Positions 9,443-20,434 are shown, counted from the stretch's first letter. The stretch is DNA of 64,000 nucleotides from Colocasia esculenta (GCA_014218235.1 CM024756.1:76940152-77004151), one strand, 5' to 3'. Notes: a model not told the origin generated them from the letters alone. Translations and numbers: made by a program.

Positions 9443-12335
9443 TGTCACGCCCCGACGCGGAATATCAGAGTGCGAAGGCAGTTGCAAGAAAAAGGTATAG
9501 AGCGTATACTAGACATCAAACCATTGCACATTGAATAATACTAAAGCAAATCTTTCTCATTAATAACTTTTTAAATGTCTAGTTACAACCACTAATATCA
9601 GAGCCATTCTATAGGGCCCAATTTCATTGCAATAAAAGGAAATAACTAACTACAACGCTAAGATAACATAATGACTCGAGGGTATTCCTAGCTTCACTCT
9701 TGGTCATTCCCTTCTTCGTGAGTGTATGTGTCATCCTCGGTCTCACCTGAGAACACAACATCAAATAACGTAGGGTGAGCGATAACGCCCAGTAGGACTT
9801 AAATCTCAGGCTCAAGCCGGCTTTAAATAATTAACGCATTTAATGGCAGAGTATCTAAAGATAGCAGGTACAAGAGAGTCAAAATATAGCAAGAGATAGC
9901 ACAACACGTAGCAGGATAGCACAATAGCATGAGATCGAGTATAGTTTCCAAAAATAGCACAAGTATCGAGTATAGCACGAATAGCAGGATGGCCATAGCA
10001 CAACTAGCACAAGTATAATAGCACGACGAGTATAGCACTTGTTTGTCATTCTAGACATCGAGAGAGTATAGCACGTTTTGTGTTTTGATTGTCATATAGA
10101 TAGTCGAGATAGATAGCACTTGAGTGTAATGCCAAACACTCTGATCATTTAACTCCCATGGGCACTAGCACTTTCGGGCGCACATCCCAGGACCAGATCG
10201 GGACCATTATATATTGCCAGGCATTCGTTATATTGTTTATCTTTAGACAATCAGTCAATGACAAATATAGAGTACCAAGAAGTAGATGAGAGCACTAGAT
10301 GAATAGACGAGATAGTAGAGTGAACGTGAATAGGTGAGCGAGTAGAGTACAGATAAGAGCTAGTGGTCATTGCACGTAATGCGACGAGTAAACAGGCGAT
10401 AGTAACAGTTGCACAACATGCGCATGTCATATTGGCAGTCAGGTGGAATTCATGATCTTCCCGCTGGCCATGTTATGCACAAGTCCAGAGGTCCGACGTG
10501 ATTCAAGGTAAGAGCGAACTTCTAATAGCTGTTTGGATCATATCGATCCCTAAAGGTGTAATGGGTGTTAGGGTACAACCGGCTTGTCGACCATGTGGGA
10601 ATCCATGATCAGAGGAGACTTATGGAGGCCTTGTGCAAGGGTTCACTAGTCCAGCGAAAGGAATATCCGACGGAGAGTTCACCACAAGCCAAGAAAAGTG
10701 TGTATATAAAATAGGTGCTCGACGTTCTAGAGGAATTCTAGAACAGTGAAGCGTCGATATCGGTATATAAACAACGCAAGAAACGAATACAAGTCCTTTA
10801 AAATAGGGCAATTAATGTACTTTATTTCAATAAATTACTAGATACATTATGAGATATTTTCTGCAAGATTTCAGCCATATATGGATGGTTCATGTGTGTG
10901 CATGTGTAAGAGAAATCATAGCTAGAAATATGTCGTGAATATGTATTTTAAATCATTCAATGTAGCTCCATTTTTTTTACAACAAGTTTTTTACTGGGGG
11001 TATAACTGTAAAAACCTGTGAAGGCGACATAGGCCAGTACGGATTGCGGCAGGGGTAGGACAGGTAGCGACAGGAGCATGTAAGGATAGCGACAGGGCTT
11101 GCGAAACAGGTACTGGGAACGCGACGGCATATACCTGTCGCCTTCTTGGTCGCGATGGGTAGGCTGTCGCAACGGACCCCAGAAGGCGACATATCGGGCA
11201 GTCGCGATCTGGTGGTCTGCACTTGACTCTGACAGGAGTCAGACCAGACAATGGATTGCGAACCAGAACATTCAAATTTTGATACAGGGTCATTTAGAAA
11301 ATCATAACTAATTATATACATGATGAAAAATCACAAAATCTATGGCAAATGGAACTAGACATGCGAGAGTACTTCCAGTAAATAGGAATTTGAAAGAGAG
11401 CATGATTTGAACATGGTTTGAGCATGAACAATAACAGTAACAATGAACATGATACACAGAGCAAGATTGATTTAATTCGAGCAACATGCTCAACAAAAAT
11501 TAGGGCTTTCAGGGGCAAAAGTTCCCTAATGATCATCAGTATCTCCCATAAAAATTTCAAGGTATGGGATTTAGTATTCATGGAGAACAAGAATTATGAA
11601 GGGTTCGGGGTCAAGAGAGTTGCAGAACTTTGAAATCAAGAAGAAAATATTGGCTTGATGGAAAATTATGAAATTTGAGTGTTTTGTTCTTGATGCATGG
11701 AACAATCTACAGACGAATATTAGGATTTTTGCTTGTTGAATGCCTACCTTGACTCGATTTATCTTCTAGGGCTTAGAACTCCAAGAACGGGGAAGACGCT
11801 CCAAGAACTCCTCCTTCCCACGAGATCCTCTCCTCATTGGCCTCTTCTCCACGTCCAACAACCTTTGGCAACGAGCTAGGGTAGGCCAAGAGGGTTTAGG
11901 AGGTGTATTTATGTAGGCACAAGTTCCTATTCCTATTACTACTCAAATTCCTCTAAATTTCGAGATTTCCTAACTCCAACCTTCCTTCCTTGCTTTCCAA
12001 TCTCTATTTAAGCTAGGAGAGATCCAAATTCGTACTAGACTATATGGGGTAGGTTTAGGAATCCAAATCCAACTCACTTCTATTTTTATGCATTAAATAC
12101 CTCTTTTCTATTTTAGTAATATTTTAGTTACGAATTTTGAGTATTTCTCTATTATTCCCCTTTTTAAAATCTCTATTTTAGCCCTAATTTTTAATGGGTC
12201 AATATAGTATAGCTCATTACTCTTTTCCATCTAATGGGTTTTATTTAATGCTCTTTTCATTCAAATATCCATTTAGCTAGGTTTTTAATTCTTTATTTAA
12301 ATTTTTATTTTTTTGCAAAAATTCAGGTTGCTACA
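9443..12335 (-). repeat. T1 5' LTR
   Basis: 2,893-bp LTR, TGTCACGCCCCGACG to GGTTGCTACA, the partner of 1879-4822. In transcription sense it starts at 12335. It carries the same TAGCAC cluster (about 9890-10175), L2-shared block (about 10560-10680), CpG-rich island (about 11035-11215) and TATA-like box (11905-11913). It lacks about 50 bp present in the other LTR at 3449-3498; the missing part is bounded by AAAA, so loss at a microhomology is possible. Confidence 0.95.
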
Positions 12336-12417
12336 GGCATTTTATTTTCATTTATTATACAATCCATCCTCTTGCACCGGCATCGCACCCCTTTTTGTAC
12401 TCCTTACCCTCCTTTCC

Positions 12418-12596
12418 GTGCCCCACATGGCACAACTCCCTTCCGTGCCCCACGTTGCACATCTCCCTCTGGTGCCCCACGTGGCACATTTCCATCTCGT
12501 GCCACTCGTGGCACATCTCCCTCCGGTGCCCCACGTGGCACATCTCCTTGTCGTGCCCCACGTGGCACATCTCCATCTTGTGCCCCACGCGAAGCA
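12418..12596 (+). repeat. 27-bp minisatellite with CCACGTGG cores
   Basis: Six complete 27-bp units start at 12418, 12445, 12472, 12499, 12526 and 12553, and a partial seventh starts at 12580. Each reads about GTGCCCCACGTGGCACAT plus nine more variable bases. Four units hold an intact CACGTG or near-identical core within a CCACGTGG palindrome. The period is a multiple of three and no unit contains a stop in the three forward frames, so open frames over it are by-products. It lies in H sequence between T1 and D. Confidence 0.93.
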
Positions 12597-12661
12597 CCCT
12601 CCTTTTCAGCCCCTCGCGCCCGCTTTTTATTTTCTCTCCTCCAGCTCATCCGGATCCTCTC
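12597..12661 (+). other. H sequence between minisatellite and D
   Basis: Pyrimidine-rich stretch (CTTTTTATTTTCTCTCCTCC). A very similar stretch occurs at about 28365-28420, which suggests that the H sequence here and the 27-28.5 kb region belong to the same repeat family. Confidence 0.35.
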
Positions 12662-13321
12662 TGTAATACCCTTGAATTTTAAATATCATGCTTTACTTAT
12701 AATTCTTGGTTATGCAAACAGATTAGATTTAATTTGAGATATTTAGGATTAGGGGGTGTTTAAGATAGTTTATCATACCCAAATATCACTTTCGGTCGTG
12801 CGCACCCCAACAGGGCGACACCGGAAAACTGTAACGAAAATGAAATCTGAGAACACCATAATTCTTTGAAAAATGTGGTGATATCAAATATGTAATTATC
12901 CGGAATTTTTGACGACCGGATTTTGAGATTTAGCTGACGTAACTATTTTCCGGGTTATTTTTCACCCAGTGGAAAATAAATTCTAAAAATTAAACTAAAA
13001 TCATCATAATTTTTAAAACCATTTCATTAGGCTATGGTTGCAATTTTAACACAAACGGACTTTGTTTGAACATGTTTACATCAAGACTAAGGGGCCAGTT
13101 GAATTGAGGGTCATTTACGGTGACCAATTTCTAGGTTTTTCCTGGGAGCTTACGTATGATGCCTTGAGGAGGCCAGCACACATTAGGATAAGGTTAAAAC
13201 CATGGGTAACTATGTGTAAACCATAGGAAACCTGTATGAGCTACGTGTTGGGGTGAAAACAAAAGGGTTTTTACCATGACACCTCATGGTCGACGTGCCT
13301 CTGTATGAGGAGTTATGTGGT

Positions 13322-13330
13322 CTATAAAAG
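13322..13330 (+). promoter_or_regulatory. TATA box of D LTR
   Basis: CTATAAAAG, 660 bp into the LTR, followed by a C/T-rich stretch as is common at plant transcription starts. U3 would then be about 690 bp and R/U5 about 2.3 kb. Confidence 0.6.
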
Positions 13331-14193
13331 CCACTCCCCTCCTTCGCACACACCTTTATACACCCTTTGTACTTGCCCTATTCTTGTCTTTCCTACTTCT
13401 TGCTGCTAGAAGTGCTGCTGGAGGAACTGCTGGAGTTCCTGGCTTCATAGCTTCTGCAACTATTTCGGTTCCAGCTCTTGCTGCAGCCATAGATACTTAT
13501 ACCTTGAAGTCAACTTGCTGTTGAAGCTGCTACCGTTGCTATCAAGTTACTTACTTTGTGATGGAGTTTTCTTTTACTGGGTTAGGCTCTTTCATCAAGA
13601 TCACGTGGAAGTTCACTTGTTTAGCAAGGTAGGATTCATCTCCCATTGATTTGGTTCTGTCCTCCCCACATGATAAGAAACCTCTTATAAGCATACAAGA
13701 TCATATAACTGAAGCTATTATGTTTTTCTTTTAGTTTTGGTAAACCGTTCTTAATGGGAGAAGAACAACCTTGTTCCACTCTAAAGATTGTTTTCTATCT
13801 TCTTCTTCCACCCTTGATCTTTGTACTGGTTATAGAGTGTTGCTAGAAGTCACCATATCTTTAGAACAGTGTGATTACTTTCCATTTAGAAGTTTGTACT
13901 GCAATGTTTTATTTGGAGCCTTAAATACCTTGAGTATTAATGTTTATTTTTTGGGGAGCTTTCATTTAATCCTTGTTATAAGGGCCATACTTTAAGTGCT
14001 ATGTCATGTTAGCTTCTAGCTAGACAAGTACGGTTTGTAAACCTCTTGTTTCATCTTGCTTGTTTAGCTTAATACCCCTGTGATAACTACAATTCAATTC
14101 TTCTATTTGATATAAACATGCCTTGGTTTATAAGTTCTATAATTAGGGTGTTTAGGATGGATTTAAGGTCATTTTTGGAAGGACTGTTGCTAT

Positions 14194-14371
14194 CTGTCGA
14201 CAGCCAGCCCACAGTTGTCGACAGGCGCAAGTTTTCCTGAACTTCAGATCTCTGGACTATGCCTAGCTGTCGACAGCTAGCCCCTTTCTGTCGACAGATA
14301 CCCACAGAACCAGCAAGAACCAAGCTCTGTCTGCTGCCATCTGTCGACAGCCCCTTCCAAGCTGTCGACAA
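14194..14371 (+). repeat. Cluster of six TGTCGACA palindromes in D LTR
   Basis: TGTCGACA occurs six times in 178 bp, at about 14195, 14216, 14268, 14289, 14342 and 14363. Several extend to CTGTCGACAG, and one (14266-14279) to a 14-bp perfect palindrome AGCTGTCGACAGCT. They lie downstream of the TATA box, in the R/U5 part. Confidence 0.85.
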
Positions 14372-15671
14372 CTACCACCCGGACTTGTATTTCAGCAACT
14401 TTTCATGTATGAATCCTTGCTTAAACTTCATCCTAAAAGCCTAGAAAGTTACCCACTTAATTACCTTGGTATTTACTGTCATATTACAGCAAAGTTTACC
14501 CACATTATGTACCTTAACCTCCCTTTGGTTATTCTTAATGTTGACAATTACGAGTAGTACTCTGATTGAGTCTATTCTCCAGTGTTCGGTAACTTAGTCT
14601 ATAAAACCTGATCACCTGAGAGTTCATATGTTTGAACACCTTATGAGATGTGAATAACTTGTGATGACAATTGTGGATCTTCATATTCTTGGCTTCTTAT
14701 GTGATTTCAACCTTCCGAAGTTATTGGCTTTAAGTCATAACCCTGTCTCAACCAATTGTCTTTCTTATATTATTGAACTCCGAGCAACTTTGTCACCAAG
14801 ATATATGTATTAATTATCAATCAAAACTACCTTTGGAATTCCAATATTTGTTATGCTCATGAAAATAAATTTATGATATGAAGACAACGTTCTCTTCAAA
14901 AGAGGGTTTAGGATCACTTGTGGTAGCATCAACCACTTGTGATCAGCTGAGGGCGACAGTTTGTAGGTAAATCCAAGTCAATGGACTGACGATGGTGTGT
15001 AATAAACCCCTTCTTGCGCAATTAACAAGATCTAAGGTGCTGGAATCGCCTAGGCACTGAGGATATATTTATGTCTATTTAGTAACCTCTTGAGAGTAGT
15101 GATGCCTGTCAAGTTCGTTTTCAAATCAAGTTATGGTCTGAATTCTGAAAGACAAAATGTGATTCTTATTCTGTGATTTGTTTGAGCTCATTATGAATTC
15201 AATTTGAGCTATATGTTTCTGTTAAGTATGAATTAATGAGCAAATGTGTTTTTGATCCATATATGCTTACTTTCACCTACTGAGTCCTTCCGATCATGCC
15301 TTTGTTTCCTCCAACCCTTTCAGATTGAAGTTGTGTATAATATCAGCTACACATGAATCCCAATTCCACTGCGAACGATGAAAAGATGAAGAGGAATACC
15401 GTAGTTTTAGTAGTTTCTTTTAGTTGATGAGGTATTAAATTAAGTGAGAGAAACTTAGCTCTTGTAAATAATGAGTATTAGTACTTTGTTACCTTGTGAA
15501 GTATAATATGTTCAAAGACGGCTTTGTGGAATGGTTTGCTAATGATTGAGCATTACACGGATTTATCTACCCATAACGAAAATTTGTCAGCGTAACCCCT
15601 CTTCCGTTCAAAGTTTATATGTACGGTATATGTATGTGTTTTTGTGAAGTCGGAGGAGGGTGTTACAGAGG

Positions 15672-15683
15672 TGGTATCAGAGC
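15672..15683 (+). other. D primer binding site (tRNA-iMet)
   Basis: TGGTATCAGAGC, four bases after the LTR end, complementary to the initiator methionine tRNA 3' end. Confidence 0.92.
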
Positions 15684-15835
15684 AAGGTTATGGGTGATAG
15701 GTATCTCTGTGACCATTTTCACAAAGGAATAAATAAAACATTGTGTGTATTCTAGAATCTCTAAAATCATTTTGGTTCTTAAAATTTAAGTGGTTAGTAT
15801 GAATTAATTGGATGTGTTTGATGGTGTTCCAGGAA

Positions 15836-16930
15836 ATGGCAGACAAAGGGAAAGCTATCGACACATTCAGTGAGGATAGACATGAGGAAATTGAGGAAGG
15901 TTCTAGGGGGAAGTTCCCAATATACTACGGCCAGAAACTCTCAAGAAGGAAGTACTGGGACTCCTGATTTTGCTACTTTTATGCAGTCATTTCAGGGAAT
16001 GGTGCAAACACTAATGATGAACCAACAAGATGTGGGTGAGAAAGAATTCTGGAGCATCGTTGTTAGAGAAATTAAGAAGATGGGACCTCCAACCTTCAAA
16101 GAAAATAGCCAACCTGAAATTGTAGAAGGATGGGTTAGAGAGATGGAAAAGATATTTAAGGCAATTAGATGTGAAGAAGAAGACAAAGTCACATTGGCGA
16201 CTTATATGCTTCAGGATAGAGCTAATGAATAGTGGCAATCTACCATGAGAAATGCATTTAGAAATAGAGGAGATAACATTAGTTGGAAGAATTCTTAAGA
16301 GAGTTGTATGAAAAATACACTCCACCACATATCAAGGATAGGAAGGAAGTGGAATTTTTGCAGTTGGAACAAAAAGACATGACGGTGGCAGAATATGAAA
16401 TAATTCACTGAGCTGGAAAAATATGCACCACACATTTGTGATAATGAACTCAGAAGGGTAAAGAAGTTTGTGAGAGGATTGAGACCCAATGTGAGGAGTA
16501 GGGTAGCTCCACTAGATCCCCAGAGCATGATAGTGGCACTAAAGACTGCATTTATAGTGGAATCTGAATTTATGGAATATGTGAAAAACAAAGAAACCAA
16601 TGGGGGTAAGAAGAAAAATGTGTATAACAAGGAAACGAAAGGTCAGAAGCGAAATGTTGATTAAACCAAGCAGCAGGGAGAACAAAAAAAGAGTTGGCCC
16701 GTGTGTGTTCAATGTGGAGGAAGACCCCCCGTGATGAGTGCTAGAAAGTAGCTGGGAAATGTTATGGATGTGGTCAGAAAGGGCATATGATTAAGGACTG
16801 TCCACACAGAGCAACCAGTCAAAAGCGCAGAAGCCACAACCCTACTTTCAGCAAGCCCCCAGACAACCACCTAAGGGTCCAGCTAGAGTCTTTGCTTTGA
16901 CAAAGGAGGAAGCTCAAGACTCCCCTACAG
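15836..16930 (+). pseudogene. D gag, frameshifted
   Basis: Gag remnant. ATG at 15836 (MADKGKAIDTF) opens a frame that stops at about 15968. A second frame (15870-16232) continues the protein with KMGPPTFKENSQPEIVEGW, MEKIFKAI and LATYMLQDRANE before a stop where Trp is expected. A third piece (16470-16664) has VKKFVRGLRPNVRSRVAPLD. Two zinc knuckles follow near 16705-16805, the second clear (CYGCGQKGHMIKDC). The order matches the gag of C. The LATYMLQ segment is uninterrupted here, whereas C has an intron-like insert directly after it. Stops and indels make it non-functional as sequenced. Confidence 0.82.
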
Positions 16931-17237
16931 TAGCTGCAAGTATTCTCCTGACTGAAATATGTATGCTAGAGTATTACTTGACCCTGGAGCTACTCACTCT
17001 TTTATTTCTCGGGTATTTGTTAATTCCATAGCTTGGAAACCAGAGAAATTGGTAGGAAGTATGATACTTGACTGTCCTACTGGTCAAATAGCTACACTTA
17101 CCTCTTTTATCCTGAAGTAAATTTGAAAATAGGAGAGCATGAACTTACCGCATATGTACATGTACTGGATAACATGCAAGATTTTGACATTATACTAGGA
17201 ATGGATTGTTTGGCAAAAAATAATGCAGTATTAGATT
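16931..17237 (+). pseudogene. D aspartic protease, 5' part
   Basis: The active-site region reads LDPGATHSFISRVF (about 16975-17015). The usual D-T-G triad is D-P-G, so the Thr is replaced by Pro, which would probably disable the protease. DFDIILGMDCLAKNNAVLD (about 17185-17237) is the later conserved segment and is cut by the T2 insertion at 17237. The frame resumes at 22945-22950 after the AGATT duplication. An upstream frameshift is also present. Confidence 0.8.
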
Positions 17238-18047
17238 TGTTGTCCCTTTATGTATACGGTAGCAAGGTAACCTAGAGGGGGGGGGGGGGGTGAATAGGTT
17301 TTTCTAAAATCTAAAATCAAAACGTTAACACTTGAAGGTTTGGTTCGATTAGTGTGATAAAGAGTAGTAGTGCGGAAGCAAATAAACAATCACACAAAGG
17401 GCACAAGGTATTTATCCTGGTTCGGCCTTCCCACATGGATCCTACGTCCAGTCCCCAGCAACCTCTTGGGATTTCACTAACCGAAGGTACAGTCCCCTTC
17501 AAGGACACTACAACACCCTGGATACCCCACCAGGTCTTCTTCTCTTTCCCGGCAAGAAGGCAGCCCACTTCTTTTCTAGGCTCAGAAGCAAACCTACTTC
17601 TTTTATAGTTCAGAAGTAAACCTCTTGGAACAAACCCCAGTGCGGTTCTGCTAGACTTAAACTCCTAGCTAGGTCCTGTGGTACAAACCCCAACAAGGTT
17701 CTGCTAGACACTAACCTCTAGCTAGGTTACATACTGTATACAGTCCTACAGCTGGACAAGGATCTTTCTCATAAAAGAAAGAACAAGACTGAAGATCTAA
17801 TGCAGATGAACACTAAGGACTTAGCTCACAGTCACAGACTCTCCCTCAAGATTACAATGAGCACAGGGAGAATGGAAGAGAAGAAGGCTTGAAGACGATG
17901 AAGACTTCTGCTTGAAAGCTTCTGTAGATTTTGGCTCGAGCTCTTCTCTCTTTCTCTTAGTGTTTGTGGCGTGAAGGTTCTTCTCACAGTTGTACACTCC
18001 TTGAAGGATTTTCAGGAAGGCTCTCTTGTTCTTCATCTAAGCTTCTT

Positions 18048-18093
18048 CTTTTATATGAGCAATTTGAATGGATCCGTTGGAGTTCTAGCCGTT
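18048..18093 (-). promoter_or_regulatory. T2 3' LTR core promoter: TATA box with two AACGG boxes
   Basis: Minus strand CATATAAAAG (18057-18048) with AACGG at 18078-18074 and 18093-18089, about 20 and 35 bases upstream. The right LTR has TATA at 21989-21998 and AACGG at 22015-22019 and 22028-22032. There a small duplication creates the second copy near the TATA box, and the distal box is mutated. AACGG is the core of the plant mitosis-specific activator; a role here is inference. Confidence 0.55.
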
Positions 18094-18339
18094 GCTCATT
18101 TCTCTTCAGACCTTGGTGGTCTTCGAGGTCTGCAAGCATGAAAAGAGTGTTAGCACAAAAGTGTGTTTATGTGATACTGGTGGATATTACTATATTTCTC
18201 TTATCATGCTAAAAATGATAAGTCATATCTTTTTCTCTGACAAGATTGTGACACAGGCATGCAGCTTTATCTGTCAGAAAGATATTTGACTTTTTATTTA
18301 GGCGCCAAGAAACACTTTAAATCATAAGAGAAATCGATG

Positions 18340-18780
18340 TGAATATGACTTATACAATCGTCGTTCATTTACAAGTAGATCGTTGCAAGTTTATGAACAA
18401 GTCGATGTGATCACTTATGAAATCGTTATGCAAGCAAATCGTTGTGATCACCTGAAGAAATCGATGTGATCACTTATGAAATCGTTATGAAAGGCAAATC
18501 GATGTGAGGGCAAATCGTTGCGCTCACTTATCAAATCGTTATTAGCTTATCGAATCGTTATGGTTATAAAATGAATCGTTCTGAGATCGATTTCTTAACA
18601 AATCGTTATGGCCACTTAAGAAATCGTTGTGAGATCGATTTCTTAACAAATCGTTAAGGCCACTTAGCGAATTGTTATAAGACCGACTTCTTAGCAAATC
18701 GTTGCGGTCACTTAAGAATCATTATGGCTTCTAAAGAAATCGTTATAGCGCTTATAAAATCAATTAAAACTAAATCGATG
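18340..18780 (+). repeat. AATCGTT motif array in T2 3' LTR
   Basis: About twenty AATCGTT, AATCGAT or near variants spaced roughly 16-25 bp apart. It starts about 1.1 kb into the LTR. It includes an 11-bp inverted repeat TTAAGAAATCG / CGATTTCTTAA (18616-18626 and 18636-18646) with a 9-base loop. Confidence 0.88.
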
Positions 18781-18992
18781 TAGCGCTTATTAATTTTGCA
18801 CTTAAACTGAAATTGATGTATATTGATTAAACATCAATTTTATCATTTTAGTGCACCATATTGCATCAATGAGAGACTTAGCATTTTGCTATGAGATTGA
18901 TGCGACACACATTAAACAAAATATTCAATTTAAGTTACATCATAAATTTTGTTAGCACCAAAATATGAAGGTAATACAGAGTGGTTCAACAA

Positions 18993-19143
18993 TCTCCCCC
19001 TTTTTGGTGATGACAAAATTTATGCAAATTTTCTGATAAAAATATATAAAGCATAGAGGTTTCAGAAAATCATACAAACTCTCCCCCTTTTTGTCACTAA
19101 CCAAAAAGGAGGATCTTACCATGGATTTTCTCTCCCCCTTTTT
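18993..19143 (-). other. T2 polypurine tract with two upstream copies
   Basis: The primer tract AAAAAGGGGGAGA lies against the 3' LTR (18993-19005). Two more copies of the same sequence lie upstream in transcription sense at 19080-19092 and 19131-19143, each preceded by a GACAAAAA-like context. Confidence 0.85.
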
Positions 19144-19334
19144 GTCAATAATCCAAAAAGGTCTTACCGTGTATCTCCTTCGTTTTGAGAGAGTTTCATA
19201 CCATAGAGGGGTTCAAACTTTTCTCCCCCTTACTCTTTACTCCCCCTTAATCAGAGCTCCCCCTTAATGAGAGGCTCTATCACTGCCTTGAGCACCCTTT
19301 GTTCCTGATGCTCCAAGGCTTCCCTGCAAACAAC

Positions 19335-19957
19335 TCATTCAGATGTAGGTACCCAAAACTTTTTGGGTCCTTGATGGTTAGAGGCATGAAAGTATCCTTC
19401 CGGAATCCAAACTAAGTGCTTGGTTGTGTAGGTGTTTACTGTGTGTCCTAGTTTATTGCAATGAGAACAATGAAAATACTGTGTTTTACAGTTCTTATTG
19501 CTTTTATGATACTTTCCAGAATCCCTTTTCACTTGATGAGTTTTGCTTATTTGAAAAGCCCGTTCTCGAGGAGTGATGGATTCTTTTACAAATTTAGGTG
19601 ATGGATACTGTTCAGCAGATTTGACTTGTTTTCCTTTTTCTGAGGATTTGTATCCAATACCTTGCTTATTTTTCCAGATTTTGATCCTTTTAAGCATAGG
19701 GCTAAGTATGTTTTTCCATTAGTTAGTTTACTAACTAATTCTTTTAAATATACATTTTCTTCAGTTTGAGTTTTTAATTTTCCTACTAACTCTAACTTCT
19801 CATCCTCCTTTCTTTTTAACTTTTCATTTTGAAGAGAGTTATTATCCTTGCATTCTTTTAACTGCTCTTCTAACTGTTCCAATTCTGACTTAAGATCAGA
19901 ATTAATGTTTTCTAAATAGGTAAGGTTGCTCTTGAGATTTTTTAGTTCTTTTACCAC
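19335..19957 (-). pseudogene. T2 gag C-terminal part: coiled coil and second zinc knuckle
   Basis: Two overlapping open pieces in different frames. The upstream piece (19586-19957, 123 codons) is rich in Leu, Glu, Lys and Asn in heptad-like order (LEQLEEQLKECKD), a probable coiled coil. The downstream piece (19335-19697, 120 codons) has CSHCNKLGHTVNTY, a zinc knuckle whose last Cys is displaced or lost. It ends HQGPKKFWVPTSE and a stop, the usual tail of SIRE-type Gag before Pol. Here nothing of Pol follows. Confidence 0.75.
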
Positions 19958-20066
19958 AACCTTATGCTTATTATATAGTTCATTTATGACTTTTTCTAAG
20001 TCTTCTGATTCTGACCCTGAATCTGTGCATGAATTGAATGAGGTTCAGAGAGTACCTCATCTAGTC

Positions 20067-20366
20067 CTACATGAGGGCTAGATTTACCTGCTCATTTTCT
20101 GATCCTGAGTTTGATGAGCTTGATGATTCTGAGTTTGAGGCCTCATCATTTTCCCAAGCAGCTGCCATGGCTTTTCTCTTGAATTTCTTGTGCTGCTTCT
20201 TGTGCTTTACGGTTTGACCAGTCTTTCTGAGCCTTGGACAATCTGCTCTTAGATGTCCAGGTTTCCTGCATTCATAGCACACTGGTTCTTTTTCTTTTCT
20301 TTCTTTCTTTTGGATCCTTCTCGATCCGTTTTTCTTCTTCTTCAAAAGCTTCTGAAGCTTGGACAA
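20067..20366 (-). pseudogene. T2 gag zinc-knuckle segment
   Basis: A 99-codon piece. It is Lys/Arg-rich at the start, then CYECRKPGHLRADC, a canonical CX2CX4HX4C knuckle that binds RNA for packaging, then a Ser/Asn/Glu-rich acidic tail. Upstream it connects to the UBN2-type capsid segment (20435-21031) through a frameshift near 20400, and downstream to the coiled-coil piece after a stop near 20066. Copia Gag normally has this basic-knuckle-acidic order. Confidence 0.82.
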
Positions 20367-20434
20367 TACTTCATCAACATTGTTGTCTTCAGAATCTGCA
20401 TCCTGGGAACTAGAAGAGGAGATGGAAGGAGCAG

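Larger units (their letters stand above)
1879..12335 (-). mobile_element. T1: complete Ty3-gypsy chromovirus (Tekay/Del-like), minus strand
   Basis: A full-structure LTR retrotransposon of 10,457 bp. It is flanked by perfect 5-bp target duplications GGCAT (1874-1878 and 12336-12340). Two long LTRs start TG and end CA. On the minus strand the order is 5' LTR (9443-12335), tRNA-iMet primer site (9425-9436), gag, protease, reverse transcriptase, RNase H, integrase with a chromodomain, polypurine tract (4823-4834) and 3' LTR (1879-4822). The chromodomain, the iMet primer site and the roughly 2.9-kb LTRs fit the Tekay/Del lineage. The coding region is broken by many frameshifts and stops, so this copy is not autonomous. 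It is inserted in element H. Confidence 0.95.
12662..15667 (+). repeat. D 5' LTR
   Basis: About 3,006 bp from TGTAATACCCTTGAA to GGAGGGTGTTACA, ending four bases before the primer site. The partner LTR is absent, so the start is inferred from the TG and from similarity to the LTR that begins at 63808. A CTATAAAAG box lies at 13322-13330 and a cluster of TGTCGACA palindromes at 14194-14371. Short open segments in it have no family resemblance. Confidence 0.82.
17238..18991 (-). repeat. T2 3' LTR
   Basis: 1,754 bp, plus strand TGTTGTCCCTTTATG to GTGGTTCAACA. Near the left end is the box CCTAGAG, a run of 14 G and TGAATAGG (17271-17298), the U5 end in transcription sense. A conserved R/U5 part with ATCCTGGTTCGGCC (about 17415) follows, then a TATAAAAG promoter on the minus strand (18048-18057) and the AATCGTT array (18340-18780) in U3. 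Confidence 0.93.

Noticed and set aside
9812..10003. Small open frame duplicated at 2247-2438, which could look like a paralogous gene pair
   Set aside because: Both lie at the same place in the two T1 LTRs; the similarity is that of the LTRs.
12313..12737. Open frames on both strands with a nine-residue repeat
   Set aside because: They result from a stop-free 27-bp minisatellite; several frames are open at once and no start context or domain supports a protein.
14194..14371. Site-specific recombination sites
   Set aside because: Short palindromes without a paired recombinase gene or arm sequences; a motif cluster is the safer description.
18340..18780. Centromeric or subtelomeric satellite
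   Set aside because: The array is confined to LTRs, short, and duplicated in both LTRs of one insertion; it is element sequence rather than an independent satellite.
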